Origin: Nitrospirota bacterium | GTDB lineage: Bacteria > Nitrospirota > Thermodesulfovibrionia > Thermodesulfovibrionales > UBA6898 | DNA length: 64,000 nucleotides | Direction of reading: 5' to 3' | NCBI GenBank assembly: GCA_024275975.1 | Contig: JAJRYC010000017.1 | Span: 1-64,000, forward strand | Shown here: piece by piece, positions 9,373-18,575 of the stretch | Position numbering within the stretch: position 1 is the stretch's first letter | Layout: each line of letters begins with the position of its first letter | The notes under the pieces: model-generated | Databases searched by the model: none | Told to the model about the DNA's origin: nothing | What the model saw: the letters and a program-made list of their open reading frames with translations, nothing else | Position numbers and translations under genes: made by a program

Positions 9373-9753
9373 ATGCCGGCCATGGCTGGACCGGACAGAG
9401 GAAAACGGTGTTTGAAAATATTAATTATTACAGTTGATCTCAATCGATTTGGATTTATTGAAGACTGCATAAAAAGTGTCTTGTCCCAGACATACGAAAA
9501 TATCGAATATATTGTTATTGACGGCGGTTCAACCTACGGGACGATGAAAAAAATACGGACGGAAAAGCAGAAGACAGACCTGATATTATCTATCATGGTC
9601 CAATAGGCGATACGCCTTTTTTACTCTATCTGCTATAAATTTGAAGGACAACCAATTTCTATTTTTGAAGCGTATGTTTCTGGGTGTATAGTTCTCACTG
9701 AAAATAAAGGAGGTAACATCGAAAAGTCTTTGCTAAGCAATTTAGCAGGTTGA
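9373..9753 (+). pseudogene. chimeric remnant of a GT2 and a GT4 glycosyltransferase
   Basis: Two decayed pieces are joined here. Bases 9409-9543 encode a GT2 start (LNRFGFIEDCIKSVLSQTYE, then EYIVIDGGST) that loses homology after about 60 residues. From about 9558, other frames give TDGKAEDRPDIIYHGPIGDT, and then FEGQPISIFEAYVSGCIVLT, the nucleotide-binding end of a GT4 enzyme, ending at TGA 9753. Frame changes lie near 9556 and 9620. Neither piece could make an active enzyme. The junction sits at the border of the AT-rich radical SAM region and suggests an old recombination point. Confidence 0.65.
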
Positions 9754-9771
9754 CAATATGTTGAGAGCGCC

Positions 9772-11271
9772 ATGAAAATTCTTCTAATCGATCCTCCATT
9801 TTATCGCTTTATAGGTTATTATAACCGCTATTTCCCTCTTGGGTTAGCATATCTTGCAGCTGTATTGAGAGAAGATGGTCATGAGGTTCTGATTTATGAT
9901 GCTGATTGTAATGTTAATCCTTCAAAAATGGATTTTGCCCGGTTGGAGGACAGCTATCCTTTATACCTGAGAGCAGTAAGAGACGATAATCATCCTGTCT
10001 GGCAGGAGATGACGGAAAGAATCAGGGATTTTAAACCGGATTTGGTTGGAATTAGTGTTTGGACTACTTTCGCAGCCTCTGCCTTTAAGCTTGCCTCTAT
10101 ATGCAAGCAATTCGATAAAAGTTTGCCGGTTGTAATGGGCGGTCCCCATATCTCTATAAAATATAAAGAGGTTTTACGGATATGTCCTGATGTGGACTTT
10201 CTGGTTAGGGGAGAAGGAGAAGAAACGTTTGCGCAGCTGGTGAGAGCTGTTGAGGCGGGGAGGGGAGATAAAAATGCTGCTGCTAATGGGATTAAAGGCA
10301 TTTCATATATCCGTAATGGAGAGGCGGTCCATAATCCGGCAAGAGAATTCATTAAAGACCTGGACTCAATACTATTCCCGGCACGAGATTTATTGTTAAA
10401 CAAGGATTCCTACAATTCAGAAGATATGGGGCTTTTGATGACAAGTAGGGGTTGTCCATATAATTGTTCCTACTGTGCTACAGGTATATGGGAGAGAAAA
10501 ACACGTTATCGTTCCGTAGATAATATAATTAAAGAAATTAAGATGATCATTGATAAATATGGAACACGACAAATTACTTTCAAGGATGACTCTTTTACCG
10601 TTAATAAAAAAAGAGTTTTGGAATTTTGTGACAGGCTGATGAAAGAAAATATTAAAATCAACTGGGATTGTAATACCAGAGTAAACCTGGTGGATGAGCA
10701 AATCTTAAAAAAAATGAAAAAAGCCGGATGCAACAGTATAAAAGTTGGCATAGAGACCGGGAGTGAAAGAGTTCTCAATTTGATGAATAAGAAAATAAGC
10801 TTTGATCAGTCCAGAAAAGCAGCAAAGTTATTCAGAAAAGCAGGCATACACTGGACAGGTTATTTTATGATGGGACTTCCCTCGGAAACCAGGGAAGAAG
10901 TTTATCAAACCCTGGAGTTCATGAAGGAGCTTAGACCGGATTATGCCTCTTTTAGTGTTTACGAACCATTCCCGGGAACTGAATTGTTTGAAGTCGGCAT
11001 TGAGAAAGGTCTGGTCCAGGATAGCAGGACATTAGAAGACTTTTATACTATCTCTCCTAAATATTATTATGTTAAGGACATCAATCGTAGAGTTGATACT
11101 ATAAACAATGAAGAATTTGAGAAGCTTGAATATGAAATAAAGGAAGCATTTCATAAATATAACAAGGGTTTTTCAAGATTGCTGAGAAGAGCCATGTCAA
11201 GAAACAGACTATACTTAAACGACCCTGGGATATTGTGGGACGATCTTAGAAAGTTTTGGGGATGGGTGTGA
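9772..11271 (+). CDS. B12-binding-domain radical SAM protein
   Basis: A 499-aa class B-like radical SAM protein. Residues 1-150 form a cobalamin-binding fold (ILLIDPPFYRFIGYYNRYFP, PLGLAYLAAVLREDGHEV, then VVMGGPHIS and FLVRGEGEETF). The radical SAM core starts near residue 220 with RGCPYNCSYC, the CX3CX2C [4Fe-4S] motif, and continues with FKDDSFTVNKKR and GIETGSERVLNLMNKK. The family includes methylases and other C-H modifying enzymes. Placed between glycosyltransferases, it might modify a sugar or lipid carrier, but the substrate is unknown. Base composition is clearly AT-richer than in neighbours (22 G/C in 10741-10800), pointing to separate ancestry. The 3' end overlaps the next gene by 16 bases. 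Confidence 0.85.
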   Translation: MKILLIDPPFYRFIGYYNRYFPLGLAYLAAVLREDGHEVLIYDADCNVNPSKMDFARLEDSYPLYLRAVRDDNHPVWQEMTERIRDFKPDLVGISVWTTFAASAFKLASICKQFDKSLPVVMGGPHISIKYKEVLRICPDVDFLVRGEGEETFAQLVRAVEAGRGDKNAAANGIKGISYIRNGEAVHNPAREFIKDLDSILFPARDLLLNKDSYNSEDMGLLMTSRGCPYNCSYCATGIWERKTRYRSVDNIIKEIKMIIDKYGTRQITFKDDSFTVNKKRVLEFCDRLMKENIKINWDCNTRVNLVDEQILKKMKKAGCNSIKVGIETGSERVLNLMNKKISFDQSRKAAKLFRKAGIHWTGYFMMGLPSETREEVYQTLEFMKELRPDYASFSVYEPFPGTELFEVGIEKGLVQDSRTLEDFYTISPKYYYVKDINRRVDTINNEEFEKLEYEIKEAFHKYNKGFSRLLRRAMSRNRLYLNDPGILWDDLRKFWGWV

Positions 11272-11990
11272 AAAGGGCCATAAGAGTTTCAATTATTACA
11301 GTAGTATACAACGGGGCTGAAAACATTGAAGATTCTATCAGAAGTGTTATTGGTCAGACGCATGATGATATTGAGTATGTAATTATAGACGGTGGATCAA
11401 CGGACGGGACGCTTGATATTATAAAAAGATACGGACGGAATATAGCCAAAGTCATATCAGAGCCGGATAACGGTATATATGATGCCATGAATAAGGGGCT
11501 TGAGATTGCTTCGGGTGATATTATAGGAATATTGAATTCTGACGATCTTTATGCTGACAGAACAGTAATTGAGAATGTTGTCGGATATATTTCTGAAAAG
11601 AATGTGGATTCCTGTTACGGAGACCTGATTTATGTTGATAGACAGAATACGAATATTTCTGTCAGGCATTGGAAGTCAGGAGAGTTTTTAAAACAGAGAT
11701 TCAGGAGCGGCTGGATGCCGCCTCATCCCACTTTTTTCGCCAGAAGAGACATTTATGAAAAATATGGAATATTCAATGAAACGTTTCCTATTGCCGCTGA
11801 CTACGAACTCATGCTCAGATTGTTATATAAACATGGTATCTCAACCGCGTATATTCCGAAGGTATTGGTAAAAATGAGGACCGGCGGGAGCAGCAATCCC
11901 GGCTTCTATAATACCGCTAAAGCTATAATCGAAAATTACAGGGCATGGAAGGTTAACGGGCTTGATCCAAGTCCGGTCACTTTTTTTTAA
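11256..11990 (+). CDS. glycosyltransferase family 2
   Basis: A 244-aa GT-A enzyme with VSIITVVYNGAENIEDSIRS at the start, EYVIIDGGSTDGTLDII, EPDNGIYDAMNKGLEIASGD, the acidic LNSDD motif at about residue 92, and the WMPPHPTFFARRDIYEKYG block typical of the WcaA/colanic-acid-type GT2 subfamily. It has no transmembrane segments. Translation is coupled to the upstream radical SAM gene by a 16-base overlap, and the AT-rich composition is shared, so the two probably moved as a unit. It likely adds one sugar to the growing repeat. Confidence 0.87.
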   Translation: MGMGVKRAIRVSIITVVYNGAENIEDSIRSVIGQTHDDIEYVIIDGGSTDGTLDIIKRYGRNIAKVISEPDNGIYDAMNKGLEIASGDIIGILNSDDLYADRTVIENVVGYISEKNVDSCYGDLIYVDRQNTNISVRHWKSGEFLKQRFRSGWMPPHPTFFARRDIYEKYGIFNETFPIAADYELMLRLLYKHGISTAYIPKVLVKMRTGGSSNPGFYNTAKAIIENYRAWKVNGLDPSPVTFF

Positions 11991-12059
11991 AGCCGTTTTC
12001 AAAAATTTTTCAATTTATAAAAACAAAGCAAAATTCTTAAGGCCGGGTTAATAATCAAA

Positions 12060-13433
12060 ATGTCATCACCGCATAACAAAAACAAACACATTTTACTGTT
12101 GCTGGGGGACATTGTTATTATAATATGTTCGACTTATCTGGCGGTATTTGTCCGAATATCCGCACATCTTAATGTTTTGGATATATATACCGGCGCTACA
12201 AGCTTCTTCGTAGTTGCCTATACTTTAAGTTTTTATATCTTTGACCTCTACAAACTCAACTACAAGTTTGAACGGACTGTATATCTGGCAAGGTTTCTAT
12301 TGGCCATATTTATGGCGTCTTCAGTCATAGCGATAGTTTTCTATGTTTTCCCGTCCTGGAGATTCGGGAGGGGAATTTCCTTTATCAATATGATTATTAT
12401 ACCTTCCGGGACATATCTCTGGAGAATATTTTTCCAGACAGTCTTTGCGGAGACCAAGAGGCCAAAAGCCATCTCAATTATGGGGGCCGGAGAGGCCGGA
12501 GAGGCGATTTATGGAGTATTAAGCAGGAAGAACGATTATGTGGTGAAGGGGATTTTTGACGATGACCCTGAAAAATGGAATCAGCGGATAGGTGACCAGA
12601 TCGTTACCGGTCCCAGCAGTCTTATTGTTGATCTGGCGGAGAGAAATGAAATCGACGCCATCGTCATTGCCATAACCCACGAAAAAAGCAGCAAACTCCT
12701 TAAAGCCGTTGTCCACGCTAAAACAAAAGGCATTGAAGTATATGATATGCCTTCTTTATATCAGAGACTGACCGGCAAGCTGCCCGTCGACCATATAACG
12801 GACAACTGGTTTGTATATAATCATTTGCATGGAATGGACAGAAATATCTATACGAAAAACGTTAAAAGGATGGTTGATATAGCACTCTCTTTTACTGGGT
12901 TGATTGTATCACTGCCTGTAATGATAGCTGTCTCTGTTGCAATAAAACTTGATTCCCTCGGGCCGGTATTATTCAGGCAGAAAAGGGTCGGCATCGACGG
13001 AAAGATATACGAGATCATCAAGTTTCGCTCGATGATAAAAAATGCCGAATCAAACGGCGCGATATGGGCGCTGGAAGACGACCCGAGAGTGACAAGAGTC
13101 GGGAGATTTATAAGGAAGACCCGGATTGATGAAATCCCCCAGATGTGGAATGTGCTCAAGGGTGATATGAGCTTTATCGGCCCGAGACCCGAGCGGCCTG
13201 AATTTGTGGACCTGCTCAACAATGAGATCCCTTTTTATCACCTCAGGCATGCGATAAGGCCGGGAATTACCGGCTGGGCCCAGGTAAATTATCGTTACGG
13301 CGCGTCAAAAGAAGATGCGATAGAGAAACTTCAGTATGATATTTATTATATGAAAAATCTCTCCCCCTTTCTTGATCTTCATATATTGCTAAGAACGGTA
13401 CGGGTTGTTCTTTTCGGAATGGGAGCAAGGTGA
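12060..13433 (+). CDS. undecaprenyl-phosphate glycosylphosphotransferase (priming enzyme, WcaJ/WbaP type)
   Basis: This 457-aa membrane enzyme starts repeat-unit synthesis by moving a sugar-1-phosphate from a nucleotide sugar to undecaprenyl phosphate. About four N-terminal helices (residues 10-115) precede a Rossmann-like domain (ISIMGAGEAGEAIYGVLS, near residue 140). Next comes the re-entrant helix and catalytic PNPT domain: KRMVDIALSFTGLIVSLPVM, GPVLFRQKRVG, EIIKFRSM and the family signature FIGPRPERPEF near residue 375. These regions match the polyisoprenyl-phosphate hexose-1-phosphate transferase family, including the Asp-Glu catalytic area (TRIDEIPQMWNV). It is a genuine landmark of a Wzx/Wzy- or synthase-type polysaccharide pathway. 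Whether it uses glucose, galactose or another sugar is not visible. Confidence 0.92.
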   Translation: MSSPHNKNKHILLLLGDIVIIICSTYLAVFVRISAHLNVLDIYTGATSFFVVAYTLSFYIFDLYKLNYKFERTVYLARFLLAIFMASSVIAIVFYVFPSWRFGRGISFINMIIIPSGTYLWRIFFQTVFAETKRPKAISIMGAGEAGEAIYGVLSRKNDYVVKGIFDDDPEKWNQRIGDQIVTGPSSLIVDLAERNEIDAIVIAITHEKSSKLLKAVVHAKTKGIEVYDMPSLYQRLTGKLPVDHITDNWFVYNHLHGMDRNIYTKNVKRMVDIALSFTGLIVSLPVMIAVSVAIKLDSLGPVLFRQKRVGIDGKIYEIIKFRSMIKNAESNGAIWALEDDPRVTRVGRFIRKTRIDEIPQMWNVLKGDMSFIGPRPERPEFVDLLNNEIPFYHLRHAIRPGITGWAQVNYRYGASKEDAIEKLQYDIYYMKNLSPFLDLHILLRTVRVVLFGMGAR

Positions 13434-13480
13434 CGCGGGGCATTCAGTATCTACCTGTTTTTCCTTATTCCGGATTACAT

Positions 13481-13516
13481 CTCCGGAGTCTGTTAAGACA
13501 ATAAGACCGGAGTTTT
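13481..13516 (+). terminator. possible terminator/attenuator between priming enzyme and gmd
   Basis: CTCCGG at 13481-13486 pairs with CCGGAG at 13507-13512, with an inner GTCT/AGAC stem, and is followed by TTTT. The stem is short and the loop long, so it may be weak. It separates the glycosyltransferase block from the sugar-nucleotide genes. Confidence 0.35.
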
Positions 13517-13639
13517 CGACAGATCCAGGAGGCGCCGGGATATAGTAAACTACTCGACTGGAAAATTCTTTATCTGATATACTATTAAAGTTGCTCCTTG
13601 CTCTGTCAACCACAAAATAATACATGGGAGGTTCAGATA

Positions 13640-14752
13640 ATGAAAACTGCTCTAATTACCGGTATCACAGGACAGGATGGAGCATATCTGGCCGAGTTCT
13701 TACTGAAAAAAGGTTACATTGTCAATGGAATTAAAAGGAGATCGTCCCTTTTCAATACTCAGAGAGTCGACTATCTTTATCAGGACCCGCATGAAGGCCA
13801 CCCAAAATTCTTCATGCATTACGGGGACCTTACAGACGCGACAAACCTTATAAGGGTCATCCAGGAGACCCAGCCTGACGAGATATATAATCTTGCCGCT
13901 CAATCTCATGTGAAGGTCTCTTTTGAGACGCCTGAATATACGGCAAACAGTGATGCATTGGGTACTCTCAGGCTTCTTGAGGCATTGAGGGTGTTAGACA
14001 TGACTAAAAAGGTCAGGTTCTATCAGGCTTCAACAAGCGAGCTTTTCGGCCAGGCCCGGGAGGTTCCACAGAGGGAGACCACGCCTTTTTATCCCAGAAG
14101 TCCGTATGCGGCAGCCAAACTCTATGCCTACTGGATCGTTGTGAATTATCGTGAGGCATATGGCATGCACGCCAGTAACGGGATATTATTCAATCATGAG
14201 TCGCCTACCAGGGGTGAAACATTTGTGTCGAGAAAGATCACAATGGCCGCGGGCCGGATTAAATTCGGACTCCAGAAAAGACTCTATATAGGGAATCTTG
14301 ATGCGAAACGCGACTGGGGATTCGCGGGCGACTATGTAGAGGCGATGTGGCTTATGCTTCAGCAGAAAGAACCCGATGATTATGTCATCGCTACTGGTGA
14401 AACCCATTCCGTTCGCGAATTTATCGAAGAGACATTTAAAGAAATCGGCATAGAGATAGTATGGAAGGGAAAGGGATTAAAGGAAAAGGGCATTGCCGGT
14501 TCCATGGATACCGACCGGCTGGACGCAATGTCGAAAATTAAGGCCGATGATACCGTTGTGTCTATTGATCCGCGATATTTCAGGCCGACGGAAGTCGATA
14601 TTCTGCTGGGAGACGCATCAAAGGCCAGGGATAAACTCGGCTGGCAGTCCAGGGTTAAACTGCCCGAATTAATAAAGATGATGGTAGAGTCGGATATAAA
14701 ATTGGCTGAAAAGGAATTGCTGCTTAATCAGAATAATATGCCGGTAAGGTAA
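13640..14752 (+). CDS. gmd: GDP-mannose 4,6-dehydratase
   Basis: Converts GDP-D-mannose to GDP-4-keto-6-deoxy-D-mannose, the first committed step to GDP-L-fucose, GDP-rhamnose or GDP-perosamine. It is 370 aa from the ATG that follows GGGAGG (13626-13631); an upstream start at 13598 would add a non-homologous tail. The NADP-binding [20 protein letters not shown] lies at residue 6, [15 protein letters not shown] follows, and the catalytic set includes STSELFG (Thr/Glu) and [10 protein letters not shown] (Tyr-X3-Lys), then [17 protein letters not shown]. All are diagnostic for Gmd. Its partner fcl follows 19 bases downstream, so GDP-L-fucose is the likely product. Confidence 0.96.
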   Translation: MKTALITGITGQDGAYLAEFLLKKGYIVNGIKRRSSLFNTQRVDYLYQDPHEGHPKFFMHYGDLTDATNLIRVIQETQPDEIYNLAAQSHVKVSFETPEYTANSDALGTLRLLEALRVLDMTKKVRFYQASTSELFGQAREVPQRETTPFYPRSPYAAAKLYAYWIVVNYREAYGMHASNGILFNHESPTRGETFVSRKITMAAGRIKFGLQKRLYIGNLDAKRDWGFAGDYVEAMWLMLQQKEPDDYVIATGETHSVREFIEETFKEIGIEIVWKGKGLKEKGIAGSMDTDRLDAMSKIKADDTVVSIDPRYFRPTEVDILLGDASKARDKLGWQSRVKLPELIKMMVESDIKLAEKELLLNQNNMPVR

Positions 14753-14771
14753 CGACTCTATATAAGCATTT

Positions 14772-15803
14772 ATGGACAAAACCATGGATAAATCCTCCAG
14801 AATCTTCATTGCAGGGTATCGCGGTCTTGTAGGCTCGGCCATACTGCGCAGGCTTGGAGCCGATGGATATGAAAATATAATAACCCGGACCAGCAGTGAG
14901 CTTGATCTCACCAGACAGCCGGATGTCGGGAAATTCTTCGAGACTGAAAGGCCGGAATATGTCTTCCTTGCAGCCGCGAAGGTGGGCGGAATCATGGCCA
15001 ACGACAGATATCCCGCCGAGTTTATTTACAGAAACCTGATGATAGAGACCAATGTTATACATTCGTCATATCTGAGCGGCGTCCGAAAACTCCTTTTCCT
15101 TGGAAGCTCATGTATATATCCCAGGCTTGCGGAACAGCCGATGAAAGAGGAATGCCTGTTAACAGGTAGTCTCGAGCCGACGAATGAGCCGTACGCCATA
15201 GCAAAGATTGCCGGAATAAAGATCTGTCAGTCTTATAACAGACAGTACGGAACAAATTATATCTCGGCGATGCCCACGAACCTGTACGGCATGAATGATA
15301 ATTTTGATCTCGAAACATCCCACGTGCTGCCGGCGATGATCAGGAAGTTCCATGAGGCGAAGGTTCATATGGAGAAGGCCAATGTCAAAGTACCTTCCGG
15401 TTCCTCACCAATACAAAACACGGTTGAGCTATGGGGTACCGGCTCTCCTCGCAGAGAGTTCCTCCACGTGGACGACCTTGCCGACGCCTGTCTGTTCTTA
15501 ATGAATCTGGATGAAAAAACCCTTTCCCCTATGATCAGGCCCCCTGCTTCAATCATTAATATCGGGGTGGGTGAGGATTTGACGATCAAAGAACTGGCCG
15601 GGTTAATAAAGGGAATAGTCGGCTTTGACGGGAAAATAGCATGGAATCCGTCTAAACCTGACGGTACTCCGAAAAAACTGCTGGATACCGGTAAGCTCAA
15701 ATCTTTGGGCTGGACCCCGAGGATAGGCCTTGAAGCCGGTATCAGGATGACATACGAATGGTTTTTAAAAAGTAAAACCAGGGAGGAGATATGTACGCGG
15801 TAA
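14772..15803 (+). CDS. fcl: GDP-L-fucose synthase
   Basis: A 343-aa epimerase/reductase that turns GDP-4-keto-6-deoxymannose into GDP-L-fucose with NADPH. The N-terminal FIAGYRGLVGSAILRRL dinucleotide motif is followed by FLAAAKVGGIMAN, FLGSSCIYPRLAEQPMKE (active-site Ser/Cys) and YAIAKIAGIKICQSYNRQYG (Tyr-X3-Lys), then PTNLYGMNDNFD and the catalytic-His segment SHVLPAMIRKFHEAK. An insertion with IQNTVELWGTGSPRREFLHV is standard for the family. The gene follows gmd and overlaps manC by 13 bases. Confidence 0.96.
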   Translation: MDKTMDKSSRIFIAGYRGLVGSAILRRLGADGYENIITRTSSELDLTRQPDVGKFFETERPEYVFLAAAKVGGIMANDRYPAEFIYRNLMIETNVIHSSYLSGVRKLLFLGSSCIYPRLAEQPMKEECLLTGSLEPTNEPYAIAKIAGIKICQSYNRQYGTNYISAMPTNLYGMNDNFDLETSHVLPAMIRKFHEAKVHMEKANVKVPSGSSPIQNTVELWGTGSPRREFLHVDDLADACLFLMNLDEKTLSPMIRPPASIINIGVGEDLTIKELAGLIKGIVGFDGKIAWNPSKPDGTPKKLLDTGKLKSLGWTPRIGLEAGIRMTYEWFLKSKTREEICTR

Positions 15804-17206
15804 TACTTGCCGGAGGAAGTGGGACACGTTTCTGGCCGCTAAGCAGAGAAGCTACGCCCAAACAACTGCTTCGTGTATTCGGAGACTCGACCATGATACA
15901 GCAGACGGTTGAAAGGCTCAATAATTGCGTGCCATTGGACAAGACCTATATTGTGACAGGACAGAAATACGCCTATGATATCAAGCGCCAACTTGTAGAG
16001 ACATGCGGCTACGGCAGCTTTAAGGTGATTGTCGAGCCAGAAGGCAGAAATACAGCTCCGGCAATCGGTCTTGCCGCTGTATATATCAAAAAGAGATCAC
16101 CTAATGCCGTTATGGCAGTGATGCCTTCGGACCATGTTATCCTGAGGAATGCTGATTTCAGAAAAGTCCTGGAAAAGGCCGGGAAACTTGCTCGGAAGGG
16201 TTATTTGACTACAATAGGCATTATCCCCGACAGACCGGAAACCGGTTATGGTTACATCAAGAAAGGCGCTTCTCTGACTGAAACAGAAGATCTTCAGGGT
16301 TTCAGGGTCGAAAGTTTTGTCGAAAAGCCCGGCAGGAAAAAGGCGCTGGAATATCTCAAGTCCGGCGATTATCTCTGGAACAGCGGAATCTTCGTCTGGA
16401 GGGCGATCGATATTTTAACCGAGATCAGGAATCAGATGCCGGATTTATACAGGGGACTGCTGGAAATTGAAAAGGCGATAGGGAAAAAGGACGAAAAGGA
16501 GGTGCTGAACAGAGTGTTTAGTACCTTCAAGTCCGTATCAATAGATTACGGAGTTATGGAGAAGGCCCCGATGGTTGCTGTTATGCCGGCGGACATAGGC
16601 TGGAGCGATGTGGGAAGCTGGCGCGCCCTTGATGACATCTCGGAAAAAGATGAGGCGGGGAATATTATTACAGGTAATGTCATCGATATAGGATCAAGGA
16701 ATTCGATCCTGTATGCGGGGAAACGCCTGATCGCGTCTGTTGGACTGGAAAACGTTGTAGTGGTCGATACCCCTGACGCGACCCTGATATGTAATAAGAA
16801 TGATGCACAGGACGTCCGTAAGGTTGTGAGCAAACTCAGGGAAAAAGGAGCTGAAGAGCTGATTGAGCATGTCACTGTCCACAGGCCGTGGGGGTCCTAC
16901 ACACTTCTCGAAGTTGGAAACCGGTACAAGATAAAGAGGATAGTTGTAAAGCCGGGGGCGAAACTGAGCCGGCAACTCCATCACCACAGGAGCGAGCACT
17001 GGGTTGTTGTATCCGGTACGGCAATGGTCACTGTCGGAGATAAAACATTTAATCTGCATCCCAATGAATCCACTTACGTGCCTATATCAGTCAGCCACAG
17101 GCTCGAAAATCCGGGCAAGGTTCCGCTGCAACTGATAGAGGTCCAGAGCGGTGACTATATCGAAGAGGACGATATAGTGAGGTTCGAAGATGAATACGGC
17201 AGATGA
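15791..17206 (+). CDS. manC: mannose-1-phosphate guanylyltransferase / mannose-6-phosphate isomerase
   Basis: A 471-aa bifunctional type II PMI/GMP. Residues 1-340 hold the nucleotidyltransferase, with AVILAGGSGTRFWPLSRE at the N terminus (GTP-binding GXGXRXXPLSR), PKQLLRVFG, VMPSDHVI and FVEKPGRKKA. The C-terminal cupin (from about residue 360) has RPWGSYTLLE, GAKLSRQLHHHRSEHWVVVS and PNESTYVPISVSHRLENPG, giving the isomerase metal site with its QxHxHRxEHW-like histidine cluster. It makes mannose-6-P from fructose-6-P and GDP-mannose from mannose-1-P. It overlaps fcl upstream and manB downstream (4 bases), so the pathway is one coupled operon. Shine-Dalgarno GGGAGGAG lies just before the start. 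Confidence 0.95.
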   Translation: MYAVILAGGSGTRFWPLSREATPKQLLRVFGDSTMIQQTVERLNNCVPLDKTYIVTGQKYAYDIKRQLVETCGYGSFKVIVEPEGRNTAPAIGLAAVYIKKRSPNAVMAVMPSDHVILRNADFRKVLEKAGKLARKGYLTTIGIIPDRPETGYGYIKKGASLTETEDLQGFRVESFVEKPGRKKALEYLKSGDYLWNSGIFVWRAIDILTEIRNQMPDLYRGLLEIEKAIGKKDEKEVLNRVFSTFKSVSIDYGVMEKAPMVAVMPADIGWSDVGSWRALDDISEKDEAGNIITGNVIDIGSRNSILYAGKRLIASVGLENVVVVDTPDATLICNKNDAQDVRKVVSKLREKGAEELIEHVTVHRPWGSYTLLEVGNRYKIKRIVVKPGAKLSRQLHHHRSEHWVVVSGTAMVTVGDKTFNLHPNESTYVPISVSHRLENPGKVPLQLIEVQSGDYIEEDDIVRFEDEYGR

Positions 17207-18564
17207 TTAATCCTGCAATATTCAGACAATATGACATACGCGGCATATGGGACAAAGATATTACGCCGGGTATTGCAGCGCGGATAGGCAGGGCGTTCGG
17301 TACATATGTCTTTAACCTGTCGGGGAAATCCCACATCACTTTATCTGTAGGCAGGGACGTAAGGCTCAGTTCCAAAACCATCTCGGACAATTTTATTAGC
17401 GGGCTTCTCTCGACGGGTGCCGATGTCATTGATATCGGGGAGTGCCCGACCCCCGCCCAGTACTTTTCCCTCCATCATCTCGAAGTAGACGGTGGTGTTA
17501 TGATAACAGGCAGTCACAATCCGCCTGAATACAACGGCTTTAAACTGAGCGCCGGCACCGAGACCATTTTCGGCGATGGAATACAGGATATCAGAAGGAT
17601 TATAGAGGATGGAATTTTTAGCGGGGGGAAAGGCTGCTTAAGACACCATCCGGTCATAAACGGCTATATGGACTGCCTTAAAAAGGATTTTTCCGACCTG
17701 CGCGGGTTAAAGGTTGTGCTGGACGCGGGTAACGGTACCGCCGGATTAGTCGCGCCCGCCATAGTTGAAGCCCTTGGCGCGGAGGTTGTGAAGCTTTTCT
17801 GCGAGCCGGACGGTAATTTCCCCAATCACCACCCAGACCCTGTTGTGCCCGAGAACCTTGAAGCGCTGACAGAGATGATAAAGGTTTCGTCCGCCGACCT
17901 CGGGATCGCGTATGACGGCGATGCCGACAGGATGGGAGTTGTGGATGCCGACGGTGAAATAATATGGGGTGACCGCCTGATGATAATCTTTTCGAGGGAC
18001 ATACTGAAGAAATCTCCAGGGGCCGCGATTATCGGGGAGGTGAAATGTTCCCAGGTCATGTATGACGACATAAAAAAACATGGCGGCAGACAGATAATGT
18101 GGAAGACGGGCCATTCGTTGATAAAAAAGAAGATGAAAGAGGAGAAAGCCCTTTTTGCCGGTGAGATGAGCGGCCATATATTCTTTGCGGACAGGTATTT
18201 CGGTTATGACGATGCGATATATGCAACACTCAGACTGCTCGAAATTATCAAGGAAAATGGACGGCCATACAGTGTTAAAAGATTACTGAACGGCTTGCCG
18301 ACGGTATTTTCCACTCCCGAGATAAGATTTGACTGCGACGACAAACTGAAGTTCTCCGTCATCGACAGGATAAAAGAGGTCTTTTCCGGTCATGATCTGA
18401 ATACGGTCGATGGCGCCAGGATAAACTTTGATGACGGATGGGCGCTTGTCAGGGCCTCAAATACCCAGCCTGCCCTTGTTATGAGGTTTGAGTCACGGAC
18501 GGAAGAAGGACTGGCCGGAATAAAGACGTTAGTCGAAGAAAAGTTGAATTCCATTATTGAATAA
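17203..18564 (+). CDS. manB: phosphomannomutase/phosphoglucomutase
   Basis: A 453-aa alpha-D-phosphohexomutase interconverting mannose-6-P and mannose-1-P (often also the glucose forms). The four domains are recognisable: FRQYDIRGIWDKDITPG at the start, the phosphoserine loop VMITGSHNPPEYNGFKLS around residue 105, the metal-binding loop YDGDADRMGVVDADG (DGDXDR) near residue 240, the sugar-specificity loop GEMSGHIFF near residue 320, and the phosphate-binding RASNTQPALVMRFES near residue 427. ATGA overlap with manC. With manC, gmd and fcl it completes the route from fructose-6-P to GDP-fucose. Confidence 0.95.
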   Translation: MINPAIFRQYDIRGIWDKDITPGIAARIGRAFGTYVFNLSGKSHITLSVGRDVRLSSKTISDNFISGLLSTGADVIDIGECPTPAQYFSLHHLEVDGGVMITGSHNPPEYNGFKLSAGTETIFGDGIQDIRRIIEDGIFSGGKGCLRHHPVINGYMDCLKKDFSDLRGLKVVLDAGNGTAGLVAPAIVEALGAEVVKLFCEPDGNFPNHHPDPVVPENLEALTEMIKVSSADLGIAYDGDADRMGVVDADGEIIWGDRLMIIFSRDILKKSPGAAIIGEVKCSQVMYDDIKKHGGRQIMWKTGHSLIKKKMKEEKALFAGEMSGHIFFADRYFGYDDAIYATLRLLEIIKENGRPYSVKRLLNGLPTVFSTPEIRFDCDDKLKFSVIDRIKEVFSGHDLNTVDGARINFDDGWALVRASNTQPALVMRFESRTEEGLAGIKTLVEEKLNSIIE

Positions 18565-18575
18565 AACACGATAAT

